A DNA stretch of 64,000 bases from Azorinus chamasolen (lineage: Eukaryota > Mollusca > Bivalvia > Cardiida > Solecurtidae), in contig OY755244.1 of assembly GCA_963576725.1 (NCBI GenBank), positions 83,943,121-84,007,120 on the forward strand, in the 5' to 3' direction. Both the position numbers and the translations under genes were made by a program. This document shows, one piece after another, positions 8,346 through 19,948 of this stretch (position 1 is its first letter; each line of letters begins with the position of its first letter). Below the pieces are notes generated by a model. The model searched no databases, had not been told where the DNA came from, and was given only the letters and a program-made list of their open reading frames with translations.

Positions 8346-10798
8346 CACTATACACGTAAAAGAATCAATGAAACCAGAGTTGCTCCATCCAATACTGTCT
8401 CTAATGCATCTATTAGCACATGATGGCAAAGGCCAAGGACTTAATAATCTTTCACCGGGTACTGGTGATACATTTGGACAGCAAAGACAGAGTAGTGAAA
8501 ATATATTAAAACATTGAGTTATCAGTAAGTAATGCAGAGTTTAGTCAGGTGTGTTCTGGTTAAAAGAAGCTTCAGAATGATGCATTGCACGACATTCGTT
8601 TGGATTCATAAAATGTGATATTTAGTATGGATTTTTCAAAAGCAACAAACAATGACAAAACATGAGAGGGAACCTCCAAAACAAAGTTCAACTATCTTTT
8701 ATCCATTTTGAAACATAATTGTTATAAAGGAATTCATGATATGCTAAACATAAGCAACAATAACACATCAGTATAAGTACAAAAATGAGTCATGCAGGAA
8801 ACACCATATACAGTACAAACAGTCGCCCGAACAGCAACACAAGGAAACAGCAAATGTACATAACTATACAAACATCAAGAGACGCACAAAGACAAAACAA
8901 ACATACAATAGGGGGAAGATGGAAGTACCGCCTTGAAACGGTCAGTGACAAAAGTCACTGGGGGGTTAAACCGGTTTATGGTCGCCCAACCTCACACTTA
9001 TTCATCCCCACCCGTAAAGACAAACAGTGTAAAAAATTTGCAGAATAAATTGACGAGTGTAAACAATGTCAAAGTGCATGCTTATAATCGTGCTGCAATA
9101 GTAGATAGGATAAAGTTTGCTCAAACAGAAATTAATTATCAATGTGGTATAACATCTTTGGCCTTGGAAGATTATATACATTATGTTTGAATCAAGAACT
9201 GTGGTGATGACAACGAAGTAGATAATCTGGTCATCAGATGCTAAGCATAACGATTAAACAGGTTTCTAAGTAAATACAGTCAACCATTGCATTGGCAATA
9301 GAAAGATACAGCAAACACTTTTAATGACACAAAGAAGGTTTTGGCACCTACGTACCAACTGGATGAAGTAGATGAGCGTCTGAACATACAACTGAAGTAG
9401 TATATCAAGTTTTATAAGCTGGTCAGAGAACACAGAATACTTCGTAATGTACTTGGCTTTTCCTGCTGATACATACACCAGCGTCCCTATATATCTATAT
9501 TAGAGATGCGGGACTGGAGCAATGACTCCATGATATCGGGAGATTACCATCACTATTAAAGTATAAGTTCATGTGTAACTTTGCATTGGCACGTCCTTAA
9601 TTATAATTGTAAGACAACGACAGTGGGATTTTCAACCAGGAAAGAAAACCCTTAAGCAAAGTCCTAAAATTGGTTAGAAATAGGAGATCTGCTTCAAATT
9701 GTTACATGAAGTGCAGCCATTTGTCTGTCTACTACATTCACCATAAATCTGAAGGTCATGCCAGACGCGACCTTTGCTGTGCGATGATGGAGTGCAATCT
9801 TCAACAACTATGCAGCGAATACTTTGCATAGCGCTCGTAAAAATACAAACGAACAGGCTGTAATTCAGAATCCAAATTGTCCAAATTATTATAGCTTAGG
9901 TAATGTTATTTGTGCATTGGTCAGGCAACCAACCTTGGAACATTATTGAATTATTAGGATGTCTGTTTTTTAAACTTGTGAATGCCTATAATGACTTTCT
10001 ACACTTATGTCAGTAGCCGGTGAGAATACATGTATTTGTGAGTAGGGCTATTGTTTGTTATGTATACATGTATTTGCTTTACGTCAGTTTTATCATTCAT
10101 TTGCCATATAGGGCAATCAATGATCCAACAGGAAAGATTGGAGGAGAGCAGAAGAACGCTCTTGTTCTCTGAGAATTACTATTAGCAGATCGATACAGTA
10201 TCCTATCACCAGCTAGTTAACATATCTTAGAGCTACCCTCATATGCCAAGTGTAAAGCAAATGTGAAACTTGAATCATATCAAAACCTTTGTGATAACCT
10301 TCGGGGCAATCCCTTTAACCCCAGTCTAATGGGAATTATGTTGAAGAAGACCTTGCAGAACAATGATATGGTAATATATTCCGAGAAAACTTTTTCAGAG
10401 AAAGGACACTGAAGATTTTTGATCACTTTTTAACTCAACTGCCTCTTGTTCTAATTTTAAACACCATGTCATTCAGATGTGCCATTCACAAGCCTACATA
10501 TTAAAATCCTGATCATAAATTCAAAAATGTAATTGATCTGTCTTGTGTTGTAACCGTATTGGATACCTCCGTGCGACAATGAAATCACTAAAAGCATGTA
10601 TGTTAGATTGACACAGATGTCCATCAAGAATGACCCATAGTTCATCTAGGAATATGTAATTGTGTACGAACCAATACGGACACCCCGCCACATCCCATCT
10701 TACAAGCTACTAATTTACTTTTGGATAAAGTGGAAACTGGACCAATAAATGAATAATGATCAGGTTCAAATGAAACTAGAATTGTTTTATACAAAAAC
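8346..10798. other. Largely repeat-poor region, no recognisable gene
   Basis: The least repetitive stretch of the window. Two overlapping short plus-strand frames (8785-9048 and 8933-9190) have no recognisable domain. They span a small inverted repeat, CAGTGAC-AAAA-GTCACTG, at 8943-8960, and I do not call them genes. No convincing splice-flanked exon was seen. The 10.0-10.8 kb part is AT-rich non-coding. Confidence 0.4.
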
Positions 10799-11501
10799 TT
10801 ATGCCCCCACAAAGTTTCCCATATACAATTTTCAAAGTCCTAGAACTCTTTAGAAAATCATCGAACCGGATCAGGAATAATATAAGCACAGCTAGGCATA
10901 GTGCTGATCAATCCTATTAAGTTTCATGAAAATCCGACATGTGTTGGAGAAACCGCCAGGACAAAAAATCAATGTAAAACAAGATGTGTTTGTGAAACAC
11001 TATTTCCCCGACTTTGACCCTGAAGAATGACCTTGACCTACCTTTGACCCATGGACCAGGGAGTTGAACGCGACACATCGTCTTTGTGTGGTGAACAATT
11101 GTGCCAGGTTATTTTGAAATCCATTCACAGATAAAAAAAGTTATAGTAGGGACACGAAATTTGGGATGGACGGATGGACAGACGGATGGACGGACAATGC
11201 GATTACTGTATGACCGCCGTTGTGGGGGGGGGGGGGGTGTTTAAAAATCAAAGTCCCATAACTCTGCAGAAAATCATCGAACCGGAACAGGAATAAGATA
11301 AACACAACTAGGCATAGTGCTGATCAATCCTATGAAATATCATGAAAATCTGATCAAAGGTTTGGAGAAACCGCACAGATAAATTAAATTCGGACAGACG
11401 AGCGGACGGACGGAAGGGGGAGGGGGAGACATACGGATGGACAGCCAGACGGACACCGCACACAAAAAACATGTCTCCCTAGTTTACTGGGGGAGGCATA
11501 A
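10799..11501 (+). mobile_element. P2: pearl-like element interrupted by P2b
   Basis: Starts ATGCCCCCACAAAGTTTCCC. It holds two copies of a ~155-bp monomer (AAATCATCGAACCGGA..CAGCTAGGCATAGTGCTGAT near 10853 and 11270), then a GGACGGACGGAAGGGGG tail. It finishes with a terminal hairpin CTCCCTAGTTTACTGGGGGAG followed by GCATAACT. The two monomers are separated by the P2b insertion, which lies close to their junction. Confidence 0.75.
10979..11240 (+). mobile_element. P2b: nested short P element
   Basis: Starts ACAAGATGTGTTTGTGAAAC and has one monomer (GACCCATGGACCAGGGAGTT, GAACGCGACACATCGTCTTT, CCAGGTTATTTTGAAATCC), then GGATGGACGGATGGACAGAC repeats and a 15-base G run at about 11223-11237. Close relatives lie at 29069-29354 and 60999-61264, and a fused one at 37163. 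It interrupts P2. Confidence 0.75.
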
Positions 11502-12228
11502 CTAACAGGTACATTGGTTACTAAAATAATAAGATTATTTTATTATCAAGTTTTAAGCAAACTTGTAGATATGGAAACTTGCGTCTATAAATGGACAGAC
11601 AGGCAGACAGATGAATAGACGGACAGATAGAGGGACGGACATATGGGATGAACAGATGGAAGGACTTTCAGACTGACAACCTGATTCAGGTATATCATCA
11701 TAATTTCGTTGTTGGGGTATGATATACAAAATGTTGTAAATCTGAAATCCTTAGCTTTACTTTTCAATGATAATTTTGTCTCGAAATGCGGATATTATAT
11801 AGCATAATATAAAATGCAATAACGCATTGAAAGCTACCATCGATGCAATGCTATCACATATTTTCTTACTCTATAGATGTATATGTTGTAAAAAATCACA
11901 ATGAGAATTATTCCCCTGAGATGGTACCGACCAACCCTACTGGCTCATCGACTAAGACTGACTAAGAATGTATTTAAAATAAAAAAAAATTTGGCCAAGA
12001 TCTCAAGTTCCAGTACACTACATTGAAAATTTTCTTTCATTAAGTTGCTAAAAATAAAACCTGGCATTGTCGTCATCAATCCTTCAATGAAATTTAATTT
12101 GCTAAAATAATGACAGCAGCCTAGTTAATAGAAAATGTTTCTCCATAGTAACCATCAATCAACAAATAATGACAGGGAAAGTAATAGCATTGAAAATGTA
12201 ATCTCACATATCACATGTACCTAAAGGC
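11502..12228. other. No gene; microsatellite and repeat fragment
   Basis: 11593-11660 is a worn GACAGACAGGCAGACAGATG type tail. 11835-11955 is the inverted counterpart of 6848-6975. Nothing else is recognised. Confidence 0.5.
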
Positions 12229-12418
12229 TTAACCCTTTCCTTCATATAAACAATTTTTCATGACTTTGCAAACAGAGCAGACCAACATCAGAGAGTTCCT
12301 GCGGGCTCAGCCATCTCATCTGAGACTGCTCCGTTTATTTTTGCAGAAATTGTAACAGATTCTACATTGTTTCAATACCAAAACATCCTATATCCATATA
12401 CCATTTTAAACAAGAGGG

Positions 12419-15400
12419 CCAAGATGGTACTTAACTGCTCACCTGATTACCATAGATTTAAGATTATAGCTGGGTAGTCCCAGGATGGGGCCAATATTGA
12501 CCTAACCAGGGAACAATGTTGATAGTGGATCATGAGCAGTGGTTCTGGAGAACAAAATTTTCAAAGATTTAGAATATTGATTTTATCAAAACAATCATTC
12601 TGACCAATGAAGATAGGGCTAAACATGTGACCTCTGGAGTGATTTTTCTAAGATTTGACCTAATGACCTACTCTATGATCCCACCCGACCATGACCAAAC
12701 TCAACCTTGATATCACCAAGACAAACATTCTAAGAAGATTGGGCTAAAAATATGGCCACTGGGGTCACCCGGTGCATGTAAACAAGATTTTCCTAAGCCT
12801 AGTGACCTACTTTTTGGGCCCACTAATAACTCACTTTCAAACTCTTCCAAGATTTTATCAGGATAATCATTCTGTCTGAGGTTCATGAAGACAGGGCTAA
12901 AAATGTGACCTTTAGTTTGTTCACAAGGTTTTCCTACCATTTGACCTAGTGACCTAATTTTTGAACCCACATGACCCACTTTTAACCTCTTCAAAGATAT
13001 AATCAAGACAATCATTCTGACTAAGTTTCATGAAGACTGGGCAAAAAATGTGACATCTAGAGTGTTCACAAGGTTTTTCTATTATTTGACCTAGTGACCT
13101 AGTTTTTGACCCAACATGACCCAATTTCATACTCATCTAAAATTCTACCAAGACAATAATTTTGACTAAGTTTCATGAAGATTCGACAAAAATTGTGACC
13201 AGTAGGGTGTTTACAAGGTTTTTCTATTGTTTGACCTAGTGACCTACATTTTGACCCCACTTGACTCACTCGTCTGATATTTTATCAAAACAATAATTCT
13301 CATAAAGTTTCATGAAGATTGGACTGAAAATGTGACCTCTAGTGTGTTCATGAGCCATTTTCTACTATTTGACCTGGTGACCTAGTTTTTGACACCACAT
13401 GACCCACTTTCTAACATATCCGAGATTTTATCAGGACAATCATTCTGACAAAGTTTTGTGAAGATTGGGCAGAAAATGTGACCTCTAGAGTGTTCACAAA
13501 GATTTTCTACAATTTGACCTAGTGACCTAGTTTTTGACCCAACATGACCCACTTTCGATCTTGTTTGAGATTTTATCAGGACAATCATTCTGACCAAGTT
13601 TCATGATGATTGGAACAAGGCAGTCCAAAGGACAGCTATATCCCCCACCGCCGCCACCTAAATTAAGACATTGACCTTAAGGTGATACAATGGGTTTTAA
13701 CGTGGTTGACATTCAACCTTCCAGTTGTTAAGAAAATGGGACGCGGAAACAAATATAATGGAAACTGAAGGTAAGAACACGACTTTCAAATGTGACCTTG
13801 AACTTGAGCCGACATGACTGCCACATGTGTTCTGCACATCATCTCAATTCGGTTAATATTTGACTCAAGTTTTATGAAAATCCTTCAAATGGTTTAGAAG
13901 ATATGGAGCGGACACGAAATGTAATGGAAATTGAAGATTAAATCACTTGGCCTTCAAATGTGACCTTGACCTTGAGCCGACATGACTGCCACATATGTTC
14001 TGCACATTGTCTCAACGTGGTTAACATTTGAGGCAAGTTTCTTGAAAATCCTTCAAGGGGTATAGGAGATAACGAAACTATAATGGAAATAGAAGGTAAG
14101 AACACTTGATCTTCAAATGTAACCTTGACCTTGAGCCGACATGACTGGCACATGTGTTCTGCACATCGTCTCAATTTAGCTAACATTTAACTAAACTTTT
14201 ATGAAAATCCTTCAAAGGCTTTAGAAGATATGGAGCGGACACGAAAATGCAACGGAAATTAAAGGTTAGAACACTTGACCTTCAAACGTGACCTTGACCT
14301 TGAGCCAACATGACTGCCGCATGGGTTCTGCACATCGTTTCAATTCATTTAATATTTGACTCAAGTTTTATGAAAATCCTTCAAAGGGTTTAGAAGATAT
14401 GGAGCGGACACGAAACTGTAATGGCAACTGAAGGTTTAAACACTTGACCTTCAAATGTGACCTTGAACTTGAGCCGACATGACTGCCACATGTGTTCTGC
14501 ACATCGTCTTAATTTGGTTAATATTTGACTCAAGTTTTATGAAAATCCTTCAAATGGTTTAGAAGATATGGAGCGGACACGAAATGTAATGGAAATTGAA
14601 GATTAAATCACTTGGCCTTCAAATGTGACCTTGACCTGACATGACTGCCACATATGTTCTGCACATTGTCTCAACGTGGTTAACATTTGAGGCAAGTTTC
14701 TTGAAAATCCTTCAAGGGGTATAGGAGATAACGAAACTATAATGGAAATTGAAGGTAAGAACACTTGATCTTCAAATGTGACCTTGACCTTGAGCCGACA
14801 TGACTGGCACATGTGTTCTGCACATTGTCTCAATTTAGGTAACATTTAACTAAACTTTTATGAAAATCCTTCAAAGGCTTTAGAAGATATGGAGCGGACA
14901 CGAAAATGTAACGGAAATTAAAGGTTAGAACATTTGACCTGCAAACGTGACCTTGACCTTGAGCCAACATGACTGCCGCATGGGTTCTGCACATCGTCTC
15001 AATTCATTTAATATTTGACTCAAGTTTTATGAAAATCCTTCAAAGGGTTTAGAAGATATGGAGCGGACACGAAACTGTAATGGCAACTGAAGGTTTAAAC
15101 ACTTGACCTTCAAATGTGACCTTGAACTTGAGCCGACATGACTGCCGCATGGGTTCTGCACATTGTCTCAATTCATTTAATATTTGACTCAAGTTTTATG
15201 AAAATCCTTCAAAGGGTTTAGAAGATATGGAGCGGACACGAAACTGTAATGGCAACGGAAGGTTTAAAGACTTGACCTTCAAATGTGACCTTGAACTTGA
15301 GCCGACATGACTGCCACATGTGTTCTGCATATCGTCTTAATTTGGTTAACATTTGACTCAAGTTTTATGAAAATCCTTCAAAGGGTTTAGAAGATATGGA

Positions 15401-15783
15401 GCGGACACAAAAATGCAATGGAAATTGAAGGTTAAAACTCTTGACCTTCAAATGTGACCTTGACCTTGAGCCGACATATCTGCCACATATGTTCTGCACA
15501 TCGTCTCAACTTGGTTAACATTTGAGGCAAGTTTCTTGAAAATCCTTCAAGGGGTATAGGAGATATGGAGCGGACACTAAATTGTTACGGACAGATGGAC
15601 GGACAGACGGACAGATGGACAGACAGACGAAGGCCATTCCTATAACCCCCCTCCGCTATGCGGTGGGGGATAATAAAACTGTGACCACTAGAGTGTTCAT
15701 AAGCAAATTGTTGACGCTGGACAACACACGCTGGACATTCAAGTCTCCCAAAAGCTCACCCTGAGCTTTGCTCAGGTGAGCTA
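12419..15783 (+). mobile_element. P3: pearl-like element, ~143-bp monomers, split by P4
   Basis: Starts AACAAGAGGGCCAAGATGG and GCTCACCTGATTACC. About eight ~143-bp monomers follow, each with TTTGACCTAGTGACCTA, TTTCATGAAGATTGG and GTGACCTCTAGAGTGTTCAC. The array breaks at 13613 and resumes at 15678 with CTGTGACCACTAGAGTG. It ends with the hairpin AGCTCACCCTGAGC-TTT-GCTCAGGTGAGCT (15753-15782). Reverse-strand open frames inside it are array artefacts. Confidence 0.8.
13614..15677 (+). mobile_element. P4 copy 1: ~166-bp monomers with higher-order period
   Basis: Starts AACAAGGCAGTCCAAAGGAC. About twelve ~166-bp monomers (CTTGACCTTGAGCCGACATG, GTTCTGCACATCGTCTCAA, GAAAATCCTTCAAAGG, GATATGGAGCGGACACGAAA) are followed by a GGACAGACGG tail. 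The end is the hairpin CCCCCCTCCGCTATGCGGTG-GGGG and ATAATAAA. Monomers four apart are much more alike than neighbours: the block at 13801 recurs at 14465, a period of 664 bp. It is inserted in P3. A second copy lies at 20258-21979. Confidence 0.85.
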
Positions 15784-16898
15784 ACAAGAGTGCCAAAATG
15801 TCACAATACACGCCCGTCAAATGTCTGGAAGTTGAAAGGCCATTACTCCATATCAGGTGGCATAAAGTAAGGGGAGATAATTGTGGAGTGACAAGGGCAT
15901 TCTTGCTATTTATCAAACCTGACCGAGACATTATGGTAATATACATACTGACCAAATTAGAAAAGGATTGGATTACAATTGTTTGAGTTAGAGAGCGGAC
16001 AAGCAAAAGTTCACTGAAATTCATAAAGTCAGGGGAGATAATTCTTGAGTGTCAGAGACAATCTTGCTGGCAATCATACTTGACTGTGATATTATGGTAA
16101 TATTCATGCTGAGCAAATCTGAAAAGGATTGGATTACATTTGTTTGAGTTAGTCTCAGAAAGGACAAGCAAAAATTCACGGGAATTAATAAAGTAAGGGG
16201 AGATAATTCTGGAGTGCCTAGGGCAATCGTGCTGGTTATCGAACATGACTGAGACTTTATGTCAATATACATGCTGACAAAATCTGAAAAGGATTGGATT
16301 ACATTTGTTTGAGTTAGAGAGTGGGCAAGCAAAAATGCACAGAAATTCATTAAGTAAGGGGAGATAATTCTGGAGTTTCTAGGACAATCTTGCTGGTTAT
16401 TGAACTCGACATAGACATTATGGTAATATACTTGCTGACAAAATTTGAACCGGATTGGATTACATTTGTTTGAGTTAGAGAGCGGACAAGCTAAAATTCA
16501 AGGAATTTCATTAAGTAAGGGGAGATAATTCTGGAGTGTCTTGGCCAATCTTGATGGTTATCGAACTTGACCGAGACATTATGGTAATATACATGCTGAC
16601 AAAATTTGAAAAGGATTGGATTACATTTGTTTGAGTTAGAGAGTGGGCAAGCAAAAATGCACGGAAATTCATTAAGTAAGGGGAGATAATTCTGGAGTGT
16701 CTGGGGCAATCTTGATGGTTATCGAACTTGACCGAGACATTATGGTAATATACATGCTGACAAAATTTGAAAAGGATTGGATTGCATTTGTTTGAGTTAG
16801 AGAGCGGACAAGCAAAAGTTCACAGACTGACAGACAGACGGATGGACTGACAGCGCCACGGCATAATACGTCCTGTCTGAAGACGGGGGCACATAAAA
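15784..16898 (+). mobile_element. P5: pearl-like element, six ~161-bp monomers
   Basis: Starts AACAAGAGTGCCAAAATGTC. Monomers carry AAGTAAGGGGAGATAATTCT, with GGGGAGATAATT at 15871, 16032, 16197, 16358, 16519 and 16680, plus AAAAGGATTGGATTACATTT. The tail is GACAGACAGACGGATGGAC, then the hairpin CGTCCTGTCTGAAGACGGGG and CACATAAAA. It abuts the end of P3 directly. Confidence 0.8.
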
Positions 16899-16973
16899 AT
16901 CCAGCTAATAAGTATTCATGATGTCATTTTTTACATGACTATTGAAAAGGAAAAGGGTTAACCATGGGGAGAT

Positions 16974-17230
16974 ATTAGGACTGAAACTTCTCCCTAAATC
17001 TCACTAAATTAGGACTGAAACTTCTCCCTAAATCTCACTAAATTAGGACTGAAACTTCTCCCTAAATCTCACTAAATTAGGACTGAAACTTCTCCCTAAA
17101 TCTCACTAAATTAGGACTGAAACTTCTCCCTAAATCTCACTAAATTAGGACTGAAACTTCTCCCTAAATCTCACTAAATTAGGACTGAAACTTCTCCTGA
17201 AACTTCTCCCTCAATCTCACTAAATTTCTC
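16974..17230. repeat. 34-bp minisatellite, ~7 copies
   Basis: Near-identical 34-bp units (TTAGGACTGAAACTTCTCCC + TAAATCTCACTAAA) starting at 16975 and repeating every 34 bp. The last unit is disrupted by a short internal repeat. High identity between units suggests recent expansion. Confidence 0.95.
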
Positions 17231-17668
17231 CCCATTTTAGAGGCCTAGCTTGAAACCCGATTTTCTTCCGTTTCTCTCCAAAAACATGATCCAGAGTGTC
17301 ATATGATTTGAATCTTGATGTATGGTAAGTATTAATTTAGTTGACCTGAAGAACCGAAAGGGCTTGTTCCAATTATTCTCTTCATAAAGAATCCATTATT
17401 AGTAGTATACATGCATCAGTACTCTGCTGTCAATGACATTTTTGCTAATTATACGGTGGCACAGCCTTTGACATTTCTTGTCTGCCAGTATCAAATGAAT
17501 ATTTCCATCTTTTGAACAACTTAATACATAAAACCTATTTCAGATACTAAATGCAGACAAAACACACTCTCTTTTTTAATGTAAAAGTTTATTGTTTCAG
17601 CTTTCTGCTATATCCAATGTTTCTTGTATAAAACATGTACATTGAAACCTGTAGATCTGTAACACTCA
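17231..17668. other. No recognised feature
   Basis: AT-rich, without repeat-family similarity or a coding frame I can support. Confidence 0.4.
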
Positions 17669-17669
17669 A

Positions 17670-17768
17670 CACCAGTATCCCTCTTTGGGCATTTGTAACC
17701 AGAGTAGATCCAGAATAGAACTGCTCCTAGCCTGTAGGAGCTGTCTGATCAGGGTCTGCTCTCTTTAC
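17670..17768 (+). mobile_element. A/B hairpin core fragment
   Basis: GCATTTGTAACCAGAGTAGA to GGTCTGCTCTCTTTACTTAT with apex CTCCTAGCCTGTAGGAG. The A/B left half only, directly abutting the next B copy. Confidence 0.6.
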
Positions 17769-18022
17769 TTATCCCTTTACCTGTTCAACATTCATGTAAG
17801 AAATGATGACATCATGAACTGGCTGATTTTTTATAATGGTATGTGAACAACAGTTTTGTTTTCTGATTGTTTGTAATTGGTAGATACTATAGAATCAGAT
17901 CTATGTAATTCCGATTATAAAACAGAGCAGACCATGATCAGAGATCTCCTTCAGCCGAGCTGTCTGATCCGGTTCTACTCTGCAAAGGCGTGAAAAGACG
18001 TTTATATGAATGAAAGAGTTAA
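17769..18022 (-). mobile_element. Family B MITE, reverse
   Basis: CCCTTTACCTGTTCAACATTCATG, then AGAAATGATGACATCATGAA, ATAGAATCAGATCTATG, the hairpin AACAGAGCAGACCATGATC..GATCCGGTTCTACTCTGC, and end GAAAGAG + TTAA. The right hairpin arm lacks the terminal TTTGC. Confidence 0.75.
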
Positions 18023-18284
18023 GAAAGAATTAGATGTGATTCTAAAGTTTGTGCCATATTCTGAATCACTCCCTTGTGCATGATGACATTATAAAAATGG
18101 AATTAACTGATATCAATAGTCAGAACTTTTCATAATGAATATTTATGATGGGCATACTAGTCTTGTGTAATTTAGTCATGTTGTATAGGGCTAAAGCAGC
18201 AACTTGACATGAGTCTGACACCAGTGAAGATTTCAGGAAATTAGAGATTGAGTCAACATTATTTTTTTAGCATGAGATTAAGGG

Positions 18285-18419
18285 TTAACCCATTCCTGCA
18301 TAGGCTATTTTTAGACCCAACCTCTTTGAATAAATCTACCGAAAAGGAGCTTTTACAAGAGAAAAGGTAAATTTTAGATTTGTGTAGTTTTGAAAACGTC
18401 AATATGCGGGAAGGGTTAA
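18285..18419 (-). mobile_element. Family D deletion derivative, no hairpin
   Basis: 135 bp between TTAA sites, with CCCATTCCTGCATAGGC at one end and CAATATGCGGGAAGGG at the other. The whole AAACCATTGTGATAAATAG palindrome present in full D copies is missing between GTGTAGTTTTGAAAA and CGTCAATATG. Confidence 0.8.
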
Positions 18420-18533
18420 ATTCTCTTACCTGTATACAATATTGAGTGAGATCAGGGGTAGAAAGTTATAACACTAATTGCCTATATCTTGATATACTGT
18501 CAATATCATTGACAGTGTTTCATCATTGTCACA

Positions 18534-18704
18534 TTAACTCTTTGAATGCTGAATAGGTCCATTATTGTTGAACCATAACAGTCCATTCAGTACAATAGGA
18601 TTAAATTTGCAAGAGGATTCTGAATAACAAACAGTGCTGATCCTGTTCAGAGAGCTTCTCTAATCTGGGTCTACATTGTTTGCAAATGACAAGCTGAAAG
18701 GTTG
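18534..18704 (-). mobile_element. Family C MITE, reverse, worn
   Basis: TTAACTCTTTGAATGCTGAA, CAGTCCATTCAGTACAATAG, AATAACAAACAGTGCTGATCC, then GGTCTACATTGTTTGCAAATG and GCTGAAAGGTTG. The hairpin is reduced to GAGAGCTTCTCTAATCTGG. Confidence 0.65.
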
Positions 18705-18833
18705 GGTCTAAAATGTACCAGGAACAGCTCAATGCTTTATTGGGAAGTCACATGGCACATCAACCTTGTCCTGGCATCCCGCTCTCAGACACTGATGATC
18801 AACATGAGATAGTGATTTCCCTTTATTATATTT

Positions 18834-19046
18834 AGTTCAAATTTCAATACTTACTGAATAGTTATAATGAAATATGGAAAGTGGAACATTGTAGCCATTT
18901 CAGAAACAAAAGAAACAGATCTATCAAATTCCATTAGCAGACAGAGCAGACCCTGGTCAGATGGCTTCTCTAGGAGCCATCTGATCTGGGTCTTCTCTGT
19001 TATTGAATGCACAAAAAGGTGTTTATCTGTGAGAAAGGGTTTAAGC
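18834..19046 (-). mobile_element. Family A MITE, reverse, one end truncated
   Basis: AAATTTCAATACTTACTGAA, GTGGAACATTGTAGCCATTT, hairpin CAGAGCAGACCCTGGTCAG with apex CTTCTCTAGGAG, and end GAGAAAGGGTTTAA. The expected TTAACCCTTTCC..TGTTCTGTA start is absent. Confidence 0.75.
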
Positions 19047-19103
19047 ATACTACAATATAAAGGAAACCAGCATTTCACAAATATTCAATGCCTTCAGTTA
19101 TAG

Positions 19104-19220
19104 AGAATGGACGGACGGACGGACTGACAGATAACTCTGGTAAAAACAATATGTCTCCCCATAAATGGGGAAGACATAACAACAAAACATGAGTATTCAT
19201 AAGGTGAAGGGTTTACAGGA
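19104..19220 (+). mobile_element. P-element tail joined to a B right end
   Basis: GAATGGACGGACGGACGGAC tail and hairpin TCTCCCCATAAATGGGGAAG + ACATAA, immediately followed by CATGAGTATTCATAAGGTGA + AGGG, the right tip of a B element. The bodies of both are lost. Confidence 0.55.
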
Positions 19221-19259
19221 TTTACCTCAAGCAGGTTTGCAGAAGACTTGTTCAATGTG

Positions 19260-19488
19260 TTAACCCTTTCCTCCATAAATAAGCCTTTCTATGCCTCTGT
19301 AAAAGTCACCTGTTGAAACCATTGTGATAAATAGAGCATTTGCTCCTATAGGAGCAAATGCTCTATTTATCACAATGGTTTCAAACTACAAAATTCTAAA
19401 ATTTTCCTTTTCTCTAGTTAATGCTCCTTTTGGGTAGATTTATACAAAGTGGTTGGATCTAAAAATAGCCTATGAGGTAATGGGTTAA
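19260..19488 (+). mobile_element. Family D MITE, full length
   Basis: 229 bp, TTAA at both ends, CCCTTTCCTCCATAAATAAG left and CCTATGAGGTAATGGG right. The core is a perfect hairpin AAACCATTGTGATAAATAG + AGCATTTG around CTCCTATAGGAG, with both arms intact. Confidence 0.9.
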
Positions 19489-19544
19489 ATCAATAGAACC
19501 TGCCTATTATAAGTAACCATATACTGAATCAACATGGGGATCTA

Positions 19545-19675
19545 TATGAGCAGGTGGTTGCTTAATGCAGGACACACAACTTATGCAGAAAGCTCCTGTA
19601 GGAGTTTTCTGCATAACATTCATCCTGCAATATTTACATTCACCCTGCAACGTCCTTATATAACCTTATTCTAAA
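19545..19675 (+). mobile_element. Family E MITE fragment
   Basis: GCAGGTGGTTGCTTAATGC, then the hairpin ATGCAGAAAGCTCCTGTAGG / AGTTTTCTGCATAACATTCA. Termini CAGTAAAACC are missing, and the CACCCTGCAACGTCC end is rearranged. Confidence 0.6.
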
Positions 19676-19887
19676 AAGAAAGTTGCATTTTCCCATGAAC
19701 GTTCATTTCAATACCAGTTTGAGTCGGTTCCAGAATTCCGCTGTGTAAGCGGAGAAAATTTGAAATGTGGCATCTTCTTACTGAGAATTATCGCTTGAAT
19801 ACATAATATTGCCAACTTTAACAGCCGTGGCGTATCAAAATATATTATCAAGTAATGAGTGAAGCATAAATAAGTCAATGTCCTTAC

Positions 19888-19948
19888 CGTTAACAAAGAA
19901 AAATCCGAGAATAAAATCCAACGTTGTGACCGACTTTCGATCAAGCAT
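19888..19948 (-). CDS. Possible first coding exon (ATG to splice donor)
   Basis: A minus-strand ATG at 19948 sits in CACCCGCCATGC, a strong Kozak-like context. It opens a 61-base segment beginning MLDRKSVTTL and ending FFFVN, and runs into CG|GTAAGGA, a good donor at 19887-19886 (phase 1). The peptide has a hydrophobic stretch (LDFILGFFFV) that could be part of a signal or membrane segment. It sits in a repeat-free 550-bp island with several CpGs, as expected near a promoter. No downstream exon could be assigned and I do not recognise the protein. A longer open frame on the same strand in another register (19708-20064) is an alternative reading. Low confidence without transcript evidence. Confidence 0.25.

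Larger units (their letters stand above)
12229..16961 (+). mobile_element. B-type MITE split by ~4.5 kb of nested P elements
   Basis: The left half, TTAACCCTTTCCTTCATATA through the hairpin core and CATATACCATTTTAA, ends at about 12418. The right half, ATCCAGCTAATAAGTATTC to AAAAGGG + TTAA, starts at 16899. Joined, they form an ordinary ~250-bp B element. The interior is made entirely of P3 (itself split by P4) and P5, laid end to end. Confidence 0.85.

Noticed and set aside
8785..9190. Overlapping plus-strand frames of 87 and 85 residues
   Set aside because: No domain, no splice context, and the two frames overlap out of phase across a small inverted repeat. No basis to choose either as a gene.
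12713..16709. Several similar minus-strand frames (12713-13597, 13938-14186, 14603-14845, 16021-16709)
   Set aside because: They repeat with the monomer period of the P3, P4 and P5 arrays and break where indels occur. They are array artefacts rather than a gene family.
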